A stretch of 7,847 nt of DNA from positions 1-7,847 of the forward strand of contig JAHFDQ010000283.1 of NCBI GenBank assembly GCA_023248915.1, read 5' to 3'. Source of the stretch: Archangiaceae bacterium (GTDB lineage Bacteria; Myxococcota; Myxococcia; Myxococcales; Myxococcaceae). The notes beneath the pieces are model-generated. The model searched no databases and was not told the origin of the DNA. It saw only the letters and a program-made list of their open reading frames with translations. Numbering within the stretch: position 1 is the first letter of the stretch; every line of letters begins with the position of its first letter. This document shows, piece after piece, positions 1-7,398 of this stretch. The translations under genes and the position numbers were made by a program.

Positions 1-2586
1 TCGCGGGGCGGAGTCTGTGCCCGGGGCCAGGCCTCGGTGCTGTCGCTCTACGACGCGGACCGCGCCCGGGGCCCGTCGGCCGCCGGCAAGCCCGTCAGTT
101 GGTCCGAGCTCGACGCCGCGGTCGTGGCCAAGCTCGGTGCAACTTCGGCGAGCGGCGCCGCCATTCGCCTGGTGCTGCCGTGGGTGGTGGGGCCCAGCGC
201 GGAAAGAGCGGTGGCGAAGTTCCTCGCCGCCTACCCGACCGCGCGGACGGTGCGCTTCGAGCCGGCCTCCCCGCGCGCGGCGATCGCCGACGCCCACCGC
301 GCGACGCACGGCGTGCGCGCCGTTCCCGCCTACCGCTTCGACGAGGCCAAGGTGGTGGCCAGCTTCGCCGCTGACTTCCAGGGCGGCTGGCTGTCTCCCG
401 TCGAGCACACCCGCGCCCACGCCCTGGCGCGCGACGCCGCCGCCAAGCGCTCGATGTCGCGTCATTTTCAGCTCGAGGCGGCCTTCAGCCTGACCGGCAC
501 CAACGCCGACCGCCGCTTCCTCTTGGCGCCGTCGGACGAGGCGGCGGCCCTGGCGGCCCTGGTGCGGAAGCTTTCCCAGCGGTCGACCCACCCGGCCCGC
601 GAACAGCTCGCGCAGGCGGCGCGGAAGCTGGGTCCGAGCGAGCTGCCCGAGGCCGAGCTGGACGAGGTGGCCGAGGCGCTCCACGCCGCAGGCCCCGCGG
701 GCCTGGTAGTTGCCGGCAGCGACCGGGTTGCCGTGCAGGCGCTCGCCAACGCCGCCAACGAGTTGGTCGGCGCCTATGGGAAGACGGTGCGCCTCGACCT
801 CGCCGCGCCGCTCGACGACAAGGCCTTGTCCATGGGCGAGCTGCTGGCCGAGCTGCGCACCGGCAAGGTCGGCGCGGTGGTGTTCGCCGGGGTGAACCCG
901 GTCTACGCCCACCCGCGAGGGGAGGAGCTTGGCGCGCTGCTGGCGAAGACCGGCCTCTCGGTCGCCGCTTCCGAGTGGCTGGACGAGACCGCCGCGGTCG
1001 CCGGGTTCCACGCCGCGGCGCACGACGCGCTGGAAGACTGGGGCGACGCCGAACCGGCGCGGGGGCTGTTGGGGCTTCGGCAGCCGGCGGTCCGGCCGCT
1101 GTTCGACACCCGGGGCACGTTCGAGTCGCTGCTCGCCTGGGCGGGTGCGAAGCAACCCTGGTACGACTTCGTCCGAGGCCGCTGGTCGGCCGAGGTGTTC
1201 GCCGGGGCCGGCAGCTTCGACGCCTTCTGGGACGCGTCGGTGCAGCGGGGCCTGGCCGAGGTGCGCCCGCAGCCCAGCCCAGCAGCGTTCGACGCGGCCG
1301 GAGTGGCCATGGCGGTCGCCTCGCTCGAACCGGCGGGGGAAGGCGACGAGCTGGTGCTGTTCGCCCCGGTCGGAGTCGGCGACGGCACGCTGGCCAACAA
1401 CGGCTGGCTGCAAGAGCTGCCCGACCCCATCACCAAGGCAACCTGGGGCAACTACGTCCTGGTTCCGCCCGCGCGGGCCGCGAAGGAAGGCATCACCGAC
1501 GGCCAGGTGGTGACGGTCTCGGTGGGAGATCACACCGTCACCCGGCCGGCGCTCGTCCAACCCGGCCTGCACCCGCGCGCGCTCGGGCTGGCGCTGGGCA
1601 ACGGGCGCACCCACGCCGGCAAGGTCGCCAACGGAATCGGCGCCAACGCCTACGCGCTGGCCGCCAAGTCCCCGAGCGGGCTGTTCGCGCGCGGGGTGAA
1701 GCTGTCGGTCAGCGGCGAGCGGCGCGAAGTCGCCCAGACGCAGACCTACGCGTCGCTCGAGGGCCGGCCCCACGTGCACGAGGCCACCCTCGACGAGTTC
1801 CTGGTCGACCCGAGCGCCGGGGCCGAAGGGCCCGCCGAGACGCGCCGGTCGATGTGGTCGGGCCACGTCTATTCGGGCCATCGCTGGGGCATGGTGGTGA
1901 ACCTCGCCGCCTGCACCGGCTGCTCGGCCTGCGTCGTCGCCTGCCAGGCCGAGAACAACATCGCGGTGGTGGGGGAAGACGAGGTGCGCCGACGCCGGGA
2001 AATGGCGTGGATGCGGATTGACCGGTACTACGCCGGTCCGCCCGAGAACCCGGCGGTGGTGCACCAGCCGATGATGTGCCAGCACTGCGAGAACGCGCCG
2101 TGCGAGACGGTGTGCCCGGTGCTCGCCACCGTCCACTCCAGCGACGGGCTGAACCAGCAGGTCTACAACCGCTGCGTCGGCACCCGGTACTGCGCCAACA
2201 ACTGCCCGACCAAGGTGCGTCGCTTCAACTGGTTCGAGAACGAGCACCCCGACGCGCTCGAGCGCATGGTGTTGAACCCCGACGTGGTGGTGCGCAGCCG
2301 CGGCGTGATGGAGAAGTGCTCGATGTGCGTGCAGCGCATCGACGAGGGCAAGGCGCTGGCGCGGCGCGAGGGCCGGGCAATCGCCGACGGCGAAATTCGC
2401 ACCGCCTGCCAGCAGAGCTGCCCGGCCGCGGCCATCTCGTTCGGCGACCTGAACGACGCCAAGAGCGCCGTGGCGAAGCTGGCCGAAGACGAACGGAACT
2501 ACCGGGTGCTCGACGAGCTCAACGTCGGGCCGGTGGTCTCGTACCTCACCCGCATCAAGAACCCGGGCGCGAAGGAACGGACATGA
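1..2586 (+). CDS. actB: Alternative Complex III iron-sulfur subunit ActB (5' partial; MopB-like domain fused to ferredoxin domain)
   Basis: Peripheral subunit of ACIII that carries electrons from the quinol site in ActC to the haem subunits. The frame is open from base 1 (861 residues visible). It begins in a CARGQAS motif typical of the MopB N-terminus, so the GTG at 37 is not the start and an estimated 100-200 residues, including any Tat signal, are missing. Visible residues ~1-590 resemble a molybdopterin oxidoreductase; in ActB proteins this domain holds no molybdenum. Residues ~618-860 are a PsrB/HybA-like ferredoxin domain with 15 cluster cysteines: C638/641/644/648, C693/696/701/705, C725/731/735, C773/776 and C803/807. 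Thr728 stands where a 16th Cys would be, which fits three [4Fe-4S] and one [3Fe-4S], as known for ActB. The TGA stop overlaps the actC start. The fused architecture, the CVGTRYC motif and the neighbours make the call secure. Confidence 0.96.
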   Translation, partial: SRGGVCARGQASVLSLYDADRARGPSAAGKPVSWSELDAAVVAKLGATSASGAAIRLVLPWVVGPSAERAVAKFLAAYPTARTVRFEPASPRAAIADAHRATHGVRAVPAYRFDEAKVVASFAADFQGGWLSPVEHTRAHALARDAAAKRSMSRHFQLEAAFSLTGTNADRRFLLAPSDEAAALAALVRKLSQRSTHPAREQLAQAARKLGPSELPEAELDEVAEALHAAGPAGLVVAGSDRVAVQALANAANELVGAYGKTVRLDLAAPLDDKALSMGELLAELRTGKVGAVVFAGVNPVYAHPRGEELGALLAKTGLSVAASEWLDETAAVAGFHAAAHDALEDWGDAEPARGLLGLRQPAVRPLFDTRGTFESLLAWAGAKQPWYDFVRGRWSAEVFAGAGSFDAFWDASVQRGLAEVRPQPSPAAFDAAGVAMAVASLEPAGEGDELVLFAPVGVGDGTLANNGWLQELPDPITKATWGNYVLVPPARAAKEGITDGQVVTVSVGDHTVTRPALVQPGLHPRALGLALGNGRTHAGKVANGIGANAYALAAKSPSGLFARGVKLSVSGERREVAQTQTYASLEGRPHVHEATLDEFLVDPSAGAEGPAETRRSMWSGHVYSGHRWGMVVNLAACTGCSACVVACQAENNIAVVGEDEVRRRREMAWMRIDRYYAGPPENPAVVHQPMMCQHCENAPCETVCPVLATVHSSDGLNQQVYNRCVGTRYCANNCPTKVRRFNWFENEHPDALERMVLNPDVVVRSRGVMEKCSMCVQRIDEGKALARREGRAIADGEIRTACQQSCPAAAISFGDLNDAKSAVAKLAEDERNYRVLDELNVGPVVSYLTRIKNPGAKERT

Positions 2587-4013
2587 GCGACTCGCACGTC
2601 TCGAGCCTGCGGGTTCCGCTGCTCGCCGAAGAGCGCACTCTGGCCCAGCTCACCGAGGAGATCAGCGCTCCGCTCGAGCGCCGCCCCGGTGCGGCCTTCT
2701 GGGGGGCGTTCGCGCTCTCCTTCAGCGCGCTGTGCGTCGGGGTGGGCATGGTCACCTACCAGATCGCCACCGGCGTCGGCGTCTGGGGCCTGAACAAGAC
2801 GGTGGGGTGGGCGTTCGACATCACCAACTTCGTCTTCTGGGTCGGCATTGGCCACGCCGGGACGCTGATCTCGGCCATCCTCTTCCTGTTTCGGCAGAAG
2901 TGGCGCACCAGCATCAACCGCGCCGCCGAGGCGATGACGCTGTTCGCGGTCATCTGCGCGGCCATCTTCCCGCTGATTCACATGGGCCGGCCGTGGCTGG
3001 CCTTCTGGATGTTCCCGTACCCGAACTCGCGCGGCAGCCTCTGGGTGAACTTCCGTTCGCCGCTGTTGTGGGACGTGTTCGCGATCTCGACCTACTTCAC
3101 CATCTCGGCGGTGTTCTGGTACGTCGGCCTCATTCCCGATCTCGCCACGGTGCGCGACCGGACGAAGTCGAAGCTGCGCCGCTTCGTCTTCGGGCTGATG
3201 TCGTTCGGCTGGACGGGGTCGGGCCGCACCTGGGCGCGCTACGAGACGCTGTACCTGCTCTTGGCCGGGCTGGCGACTCCGCTGGTGGTCTCGGTGCACA
3301 CCATCGTGTCGATGGACTTCGCCACCTCGGTCATTCCCGGGTGGCACACCACCATCTTCCCGCCGTACTTCGTCGCCGGCGCGGTGTTCTCGGGCTTCGC
3401 GATGGTGCTGACCCTGATCATCATCACCCGCAAGGTGCTGGGGTTCGAGCACCTGATCACCGTCAGGCACCTCGAGAACATGACGAAGGTGATCATCGTG
3501 ACGGGCGGCATCGTCTCGCTCGCCTACGCCACCGAGTTCTTCATCGCTTGGTACTCGGGCAACCCCTACGAGCTGTTCGCGTTCAAGAATCGCGCCCTGG
3601 GGCCCTTCAACTGGGCCTACTGGACGATGGTGAGCTGCAACGTGCTGTCGCCGCAGTTGTTCTGGTTCAAGAAGATTCGCACGTCGGTGGCGGCCATCTT
3701 CCTGCTGTCGCTCGTCATCAACGTCGGCATGTGGTTCGAGCGGTTCGTCATCATCGTCACGTCGCTGCACCGCGACTTCCTGCCGTCGAGCTGGTCGATG
3801 TACCGGCCCACCGTCATCGAGGTCGGCACGCTCATCGGGACGTTCGGGCTGTTCTTCACCCTATTCCTCGTCTTCACGCGCCTGCTGCCGGTCATCTCGA
3901 TCGGCGAGCTGAAGGCCGTCTCGCGCTGGGCGCGCGGCCCGGCGCGCCACGACGTCCCGGCCGCGGCCCACGGCGCGCCGGGCGCTCGCCACGCGGGCAA
4001 GGAGGCCGCATGA
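2583..4013 (+). CDS. actC: Alternative Complex III NrfD/PsrC-like integral membrane subunit ActC (quinol-oxidising)
   Basis: Polytopic inner-membrane subunit, 476 aa, in the usual ActC range. About ten hydrophobic helices lie roughly at 40-60, 78-103, 115-133, 160-185, 221-245, 260-282, 300-325, 343-362, 368-392 and 410-435, the two four-helix-bundle NrfD fold plus extra helices. In ACIII, ActC binds and oxidises menaquinol or ubiquinol next to the ActB clusters. Candidate quinol-site residues are H133 (IHMGRPW), D164 (LLWDVF), D245 (VSMDFA) and R387 (WFERFVI). Their spacing matches, from memory, the His/Asp/Asp/Arg set in the Flavobacterium johnsoniae structure. The ATG at 2583 overlaps the actB stop by four bases and has an AAGGA Shine-Dalgarno at 2572-2576. 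The last ~30 residues are a soluble tail rich in Ala, His and Arg. Assignment is by motif and operon position and is firm. Confidence 0.96.
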   Translation: MSDSHVSSLRVPLLAEERTLAQLTEEISAPLERRPGAAFWGAFALSFSALCVGVGMVTYQIATGVGVWGLNKTVGWAFDITNFVFWVGIGHAGTLISAILFLFRQKWRTSINRAAEAMTLFAVICAAIFPLIHMGRPWLAFWMFPYPNSRGSLWVNFRSPLLWDVFAISTYFTISAVFWYVGLIPDLATVRDRTKSKLRRFVFGLMSFGWTGSGRTWARYETLYLLLAGLATPLVVSVHTIVSMDFATSVIPGWHTTIFPPYFVAGAVFSGFAMVLTLIIITRKVLGFEHLITVRHLENMTKVIIVTGGIVSLAYATEFFIAWYSGNPYELFAFKNRALGPFNWAYWTMVSCNVLSPQLFWFKKIRTSVAAIFLLSLVINVGMWFERFVIIVTSLHRDFLPSSWSMYRPTVIEVGTLIGTFGLFFTLFLVFTRLLPVISIGELKAVSRWARGPARHDVPAAAHGAPGARHAGKEAA

Positions 4014-4531
4014 GCCACAAGGTGCTGGTCGGTTACTTCGACAGCGAGGACCGGCTGCTGGCCGCCACGCGCGCCGCCCGCGCGGCGAACCTGCCCGTGC
4101 ACGACGTCTACACCCCGTACGCGGTGCACGGCATGGAGGAAGCCTTGGGGCTCCGCCACTCGCGCCTGACCTGGGTCTGCTTCGCCGCTGGGCTGTTCGG
4201 GCTGCTCTCGGCGGTCTCGCTGCAGTACTTCACCTCGGTGGTGAGCTGGCCGCTGAACGTCGGCGGCAAGCCCTTCAACTCTGCGCCCGCCTTCGTCCCC
4301 GTCTCCTTCGAGCTGACGGTGCTGATCGCCGGGCTGGTGACCGTCGCGGCCTTCTTCCTGCGCTCGTGGGTGCTGCCGGGTGTCTCGGCCCACGCGCTGC
4401 CGAGGGTGACCAACGACCGGTTCGCGCTGGCGATCGCTACCGAGGTGGCCCGGTTCGACCCGGACGAGGCGTCCGGCCTGATGCGGCGCCACGGCGCGGT
4501 CGAGACCGAGCTCGCGGAGGTCGCCCGATGA
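4010..4531 (+). CDS. actD: Alternative Complex III subunit ActD (DUF3341 family)
   Basis: Small membrane subunit, 173 aa, with no cofactor motif. Residues 1-50 form a cytoplasmic domain with family-typical stretches GYFDSEDRLLAA and YTPYAVHGMEEALGLRHS. Two transmembrane segments follow at about 54-76 and 98-118, separated by a short loop containing GGKPFNSAPAFVPVSFE, the most recognisable DUF3341 signature. A soluble C-terminal tail (about 120-173) contains TNDRFALAI and FDPDEAS. In solved ACIII structures ActD packs against the ActC/ActF core; its role is structural as far as known. The ATG at 4010 sits in an ATGA overlap with the actC stop, preceded by a strong AAGGAGG ribosome-binding site at 3999-4005. 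Its place between actC and actE is the canonical one. Confidence 0.95.
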   Translation: MSHKVLVGYFDSEDRLLAATRAARAANLPVHDVYTPYAVHGMEEALGLRHSRLTWVCFAAGLFGLLSAVSLQYFTSVVSWPLNVGGKPFNSAPAFVPVSFELTVLIAGLVTVAAFFLRSWVLPGVSAHALPRVTNDRFALAIATEVARFDPDEASGLMRRHGAVETELAEVAR

Positions 4532-5148
4532 AGTGCGCCTTCCTCGCCGCAGGTGGGTTCGCCGTGGCGCTGGCCGCCTGCGACGGTGACCCGACGCTGC
4601 CGAGGCGGGAATTCCTGCCCGACATGGTCGCGTCGGTGCCGTACGACTCATTCGCGGCGAACCCCAACACCCGTGACGGCAAGACGCTGCAACTGCCGCC
4701 CGCCGGCGCCATCGCCCGGGGCGTCACGCCCTTCCACTACGGGTCGACGCTTCAGGAAGCCGAGCGGGCAGGGCGCGAGCTGGTCAGCCCGATTCCTCCG
4801 AGCCTGGAAGCCGCGGCGCGGGGGCAGGCGGCGTTCATGGCCTACTGCTCGCACTGCCACGGCCCCGCGGGCCTGGGCGACGGGCCGGTCATCCCGCGCT
4901 TTCCGCCGCCGCCGTCGCTGGTCGCCGAGCACGCGCGGCTGCTTCCCGACGGCCGCATCTTCCACGTCATCACCCGGGGCCAGGGGCTGATGCCGGCGCA
5001 CGGCGGGCAGGTGGTGCCGGCCGACCGCTGGAAGATCGTCCAGCACCTCCGGGCGATGCAGCGCGCCGCGGGTCCGCTGCCCCCTCATCCGCCCGACGCT
5101 GGGACTTCCCCGGCGCCCGCCGGCCCGGCAGACGGAGGCACTCCATGA
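4528..5148 (+). CDS. actE: Alternative Complex III monohaem cytochrome c lipoprotein ActE
   Basis: Periplasmic, lipid-anchored c-type cytochrome, 206 aa, that passes electrons out of ACIII. It starts with a short lipoprotein signal: Lys2, a hydrophobic core, then lipobox LAAC with Cys18 as the predicted lipidated residue. Asp19 at +2 would, by the E. coli Lol rule, keep it in the inner membrane, as expected for an ACIII subunit. Residues ~30-65 are the ActE N-terminal arm (PDMV, PYDSF, AIARG). The class I cytochrome fold has one haem motif, C107-S-H-C110-H111, and a likely axial Met155 in QGLMPAHGG. Residues ~180-206 are a Pro/Ala/Gly-rich tail beyond the fold. The ATG at 4528 overlaps the actD stop (ATGA) and has GGAGG at 4516-4520. 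An upstream in-frame ATG at 4366 lies inside actD and lacks the signal peptide at its start, so it was rejected. Confidence 0.95.
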   Translation: MKCAFLAAGGFAVALAACDGDPTLPRREFLPDMVASVPYDSFAANPNTRDGKTLQLPPAGAIARGVTPFHYGSTLQEAERAGRELVSPIPPSLEAAARGQAAFMAYCSHCHGPAGLGDGPVIPRFPPPPSLVAEHARLLPDGRIFHVITRGQGLMPAHGGQVVPADRWKIVQHLRAMQRAAGPLPPHPPDAGTSPAPAGPADGGTP

Positions 5149-6305
5149 ACGTCCAACCTCTGGCGCTCCTCGATCGTCCAGTGCGGCTCTGGGTTCAGGG
5201 GCTCGGGGTCGCGGGCGCGTTGACGCTCGCCGGCGGCCTGGTCGTCGCGCCAGCGGAGGCCTGGACCAGCGTGTTGGTGAACGCCTTCTTCTTCCTGTCG
5301 ATCGGCGTCGGTTCGGCCGTCTTCCTGGCCCTGATGTACGTGGCCAACGCGGGCTGGAGCGCGGCCATCAAGCGCGTGCCCGAGGGCCTCGCGGCGTACG
5401 TACCCGCGGGCGCGGGCACGATGCTGTTCCTTCTGCTCGGCGCCGGCACCCTCTACCCGTGGGCCCACGCGGCCGAGGCGGCGACGCTGGGGGACAAGAC
5501 GCGGTTCCTGAACTTGCCGGCCTTCGCCGCCCGAATGGTGGCGATTCTCGCGCTGTGGACCTTGTTCTCCCGCGCGCTCAGGGCCCGCTCGCTTCAGCAA
5601 GACGTGGACGGCAGCGTACGCCACACCGAGCGCAACGTGGCGACCTCGGCGGTATTCCTGCTGGTCTTCGCGCTGTCCTTCTGCCTGGCCTGCTTCGACT
5701 GGCTGATGAGCCTCGAGCCCCACTGGTTCAGCACCATCTTCGGCCTGTACAACATCGCCGGCATGCTGTGCGCGACCACCTGCGCGATCACGGTGGCCAC
5801 CATTCTCCTCATGCGGGCGGGGCGCCTGCCGGGTGTCACCGAGAGCCACCTGCACGACCTGGGCAAGCTGATGTTCGGCTTCTGCACTCTGTGGGCGTAC
5901 ATGTGGATCTCGCAGTACCTGCTCATCTGGTACGCGAACAACCCCGAAGAGACGTCGTACTTCCTCGCCCGGAGCACCGGCGGCTGGTCGCTGCTGTTCT
6001 GGCTCAACCTGGTGCTGGGCTGGGCGCTGCCGTTCTTGATGCTGCTGCCGCGGCCCGCGAAGCGCTCGGCGACCAACCTGCTCTGGGCGAGCGGGTTTCT
6101 CCTCACCGGCCGGTGGCTGGACCTGTACCTGATGGCCGCGCCCGGCAACTCGGCGCAGAGCCCGGGCCTGGGAGTGCTGGAGGTCGCCGGCGCGTTCGCC
6201 ATCGGAGCGCTGTTCGTCCTGGCCGTCACCCGGGCTTTGTCGAGCGCGCCGCTGATCGCCCGGGGCGACCCCTACCTGACCGAGAGCCTGCACCACCACG
6301 CCTGA
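5145..6305 (+). CDS. actF: Alternative Complex III NrfD-like integral membrane subunit ActF
   Basis: Second large membrane subunit of ACIII, 386 aa, structurally related to ActC but with diverged sequence. About ten hydrophobic helices are visible, the first at ~20-36 and the last at ~343-363. Diagnostic ActF stretches are FDWLMSLEPHWFSTIFG (184-200), HDLGKLMFGF (237-246) and WISQYLLIWYANNPEET (254-270). The C-terminus DPYLTESL is also typical. In published structures ActF has no firmly shown redox cofactor and is proposed to take part in proton conduction or assembly with the oxidase. The ATG at 5145 overlaps the actE stop (ATGA), with GGAGG at 5134-5138. In many genomes actF is followed by a small actG or by SCO/cox genes; here the next gene encodes a barrel protein 10 bases on. 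Confidence 0.95.
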   Translation: MNVQPLALLDRPVRLWVQGLGVAGALTLAGGLVVAPAEAWTSVLVNAFFFLSIGVGSAVFLALMYVANAGWSAAIKRVPEGLAAYVPAGAGTMLFLLLGAGTLYPWAHAAEAATLGDKTRFLNLPAFAARMVAILALWTLFSRALRARSLQQDVDGSVRHTERNVATSAVFLLVFALSFCLACFDWLMSLEPHWFSTIFGLYNIAGMLCATTCAITVATILLMRAGRLPGVTESHLHDLGKLMFGFCTLWAYMWISQYLLIWYANNPEETSYFLARSTGGWSLLFWLNLVLGWALPFLMLLPRPAKRSATNLLWASGFLLTGRWLDLYLMAAPGNSAQSPGLGVLEVAGAFAIGALFVLAVTRALSSAPLIARGDPYLTESLHHHA

Positions 6306-6315
6306 GGAGAGTCCC

Positions 6316-7344
6316 ATGTGGCATGTCGCCTCGCGCCCGCGCTTCGCGCCCGCGCTCGTAGTCGCGGTCTTCACCCTCCTGCCTCTCGGCGCCCGGGCCG
6401 AGGAGACTGCCCCACCTCCGGCGGTCCCGGCGCCGGCTCTGACGCCGACACTGGAGCCGGCTCCGGCTGCAGCGCTGGCTTCTGCTCCCGCTCCGGCCGC
6501 GGCTCCGGCTCCGGCTCCGGCGAAGCCGCCCTATTCGCTCCCCTGGCAGCTCCGGCCGGCCGCCGCCGGTAACGTCGTCCGGTCGGACACCGCCTATGCC
6601 TCGTACGTCGGCGGGAAGGGGACCGGCGGGTCGACCCTCGCGACGATGCTGCTCGTCAGCTACAAGGTGCGGCCGAACCTGGCGCCGATGGTAAGGCTGG
6701 GTTTCGTCCGAAACTGGCCTCCGGCGGGGGGCGGTCCGGGCAGCGCGCTGATCAACCCGGTGGTGGGAGCGACCTACCTCGTCGAGCTTTCCGACTCGCT
6801 GCGGCTGTCGGCCTTCCTCGGCCTGACGGTGCCGGTGGGAATGGGCGGCGGCAACACCCCGGACGCGGCGGTGGCGGCGGCGGCAAAGGCGGGCGTGCTC
6901 GCCCGCTCGGCGATGGACAACGCCATGTTCGCGGTGAACGACTTCACCGTCTTCCCCGGAGTGGACCTGGCCTACGTGTCGGGCGGCTGGACGGTGCAGG
7001 CCGAGGCGACGCTGCTCCAACTCACTCGGGTGCGGGGCGAGGCCGCGCAGCCGGACATCTCGAAGACCAACTTCACCGCCGGGCTGCACTTAGGCCGCTT
7101 CGTCGGCTCGATGTTCTCGCTGGGCGCCGAGCTTCGGTACCAGCGGTGGTTGAAGCCCCCTGCGTCGGTGACGACTCGCGCGCCGCTCGACAACGTCACG
7201 TTCGCCGCGGGGCCGAGGCTGCACTTCAAGGTCGACAAGAGCATCTGGGTTCGCCCGGGCCTCTCCTACGCGCGGGGGCTGGACGACCCGATGTCCAAGC
7301 AGAGCTACGACATCGTTCAGCTCGACGTGCCGGTCTCTTTCTAG
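6316..7344 (+). CDS. Uncharacterised outer-membrane beta-barrel protein with Pro/Ala-rich N-terminal linker
   Basis: 342 aa; family not recognised. A Sec signal peptide (hydrophobic core ~13-24) ends at ARA|EE, cleavage after residue 28. Residues 29-72 are almost only Pro, Ala and Thr/Glu, a flexible linker. From ~73 onward the protein alternates polar and apolar residues with Gly/aromatic-rich strands (LVSYKVRPNL, VGATYLVELSDSLRLSAFLGL, LGAELRYQRWL, VRPGLSYARGL). It ends in VPVSF with a C-terminal Phe, the usual barrel-assembly signal. These features support an outer-membrane barrel resembling the broad OmpA-like or 'transporter/MetA-pathway of phenol degradation'-like barrels; the exact family is unknown. 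It has no cysteine, so it binds no c-type haem or Fe-S cluster. The ATG at 6316 is preceded by GAGGAGA at 6304-6310 and lies 10 bases after actF, so co-transcription with the act operon is likely. The stop is TAG, unlike the TGA of all five act genes. Confidence 0.85.
   Translation: MWHVASRPRFAPALVVAVFTLLPLGARAEETAPPPAVPAPALTPTLEPAPAAALASAPAPAAAPAPAPAKPPYSLPWQLRPAAAGNVVRSDTAYASYVGGKGTGGSTLATMLLVSYKVRPNLAPMVRLGFVRNWPPAGGGPGSALINPVVGATYLVELSDSLRLSAFLGLTVPVGMGGGNTPDAAVAAAAKAGVLARSAMDNAMFAVNDFTVFPGVDLAYVSGGWTVQAEATLLQLTRVRGEAAQPDISKTNFTAGLHLGRFVGSMFSLGAELRYQRWLKPPASVTTRAPLDNVTFAAGPRLHFKVDKSIWVRPGLSYARGLDDPMSKQSYDIVQLDVPVSF
6457..6522 (+). repeat. Low-complexity GCT/CCG hexamer-like repeat encoding the Pro/Ala linker
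   Basis: Within the barrel-protein gene, codons 48-69 are nearly all Ala or Pro. The clearest run is three tandem GCTCCG units at 6502-6519, with degenerate copies before it (CCGGCT at 6457-6468, GCTCCCGCTCCG at 6484-6495). The units keep the reading frame, so slippage by whole hexamers would change linker length without a frameshift. Copy number may differ between strains (inference). Confidence 0.7.
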
Positions 7345-7398
7345 GCGCGGCGAGCACGCCCTTCCCCCGGGCGGGGCGCGAAGGCTAGAAGGGCGGGC
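7345..7398. other. Short GC-rich spacer between barrel gene and serine hydrolase gene
   Basis: Non-coding by the preferred gene calls. It contains a GC-rich inverted repeat, CGCCC at 7357-7361 with GGGCG at 7369-7373 or 7374-7378, that could form a small hairpin. No T-rich run follows, so it is not a convincing intrinsic terminator. No promoter boxes were recognised. The frame of the barrel gene stays open across it after the TAG. Confidence 0.4.
7387..7392 (+). promoter_or_regulatory. Candidate Shine-Dalgarno (AGAAGG) for a CTG start at 7399
   Basis: AGAAGG lies six bases before the in-frame CTG at 7399, a normal spacing. It is the only purine-rich site near the start of the signal peptide of the downstream gene. 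It supports, but does not prove, initiation at the rare codon CTG. Confidence 0.4.

Noticed and set aside
1..1770. ActB N-terminal half as an active molybdenum enzyme
   Set aside because: The domain is fused to the ACIII ferredoxin domain and sits in an act operon. In ActB proteins it is known to lack the molybdenum cofactor, and the visible part shows no clear cofactor-ligand motif.
975..2021. Gly/Arg-rich + frame within actB
   Set aside because: Shadow of actB; the translation is low-complexity Arg/Gly with no domain.
2076..2582. Upstream extension of ActC to 2076
   Set aside because: This stretch is the shifted frame of the ActB ferredoxin domain. ATG 2583 has the overlap, ribosome-binding site and the expected N-terminus.
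2499..3770. Long minus-strand open frame (423 aa) across actC
   Set aside because: Composition is Arg/Glu/His/Asp-rich low complexity, typical of the antisense of a GC-rich membrane-protein gene. It has no domain, and the + strand gene is certain.
2732..4531. Long + frame that would extend ActD upstream through actC
   Set aside because: The part before 4010 is an out-of-frame translation of actC (His/Arg/Gly-rich). The ATG at 4010 has a strong ribosome-binding site and a family-typical N-terminus.
5085..6374. Long minus-strand open frame (429 aa) across actF
   Set aside because: It mirrors actF codons in a GC-rich genome; the Gln/Arg/Glu-rich translation shows no family resemblance.
7357..7378. 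Possible intrinsic terminator hairpin after the barrel gene
   Set aside because: The stem is short, alternative pairings compete, and no T-run follows; GC-rich sequence gives such repeats by chance.
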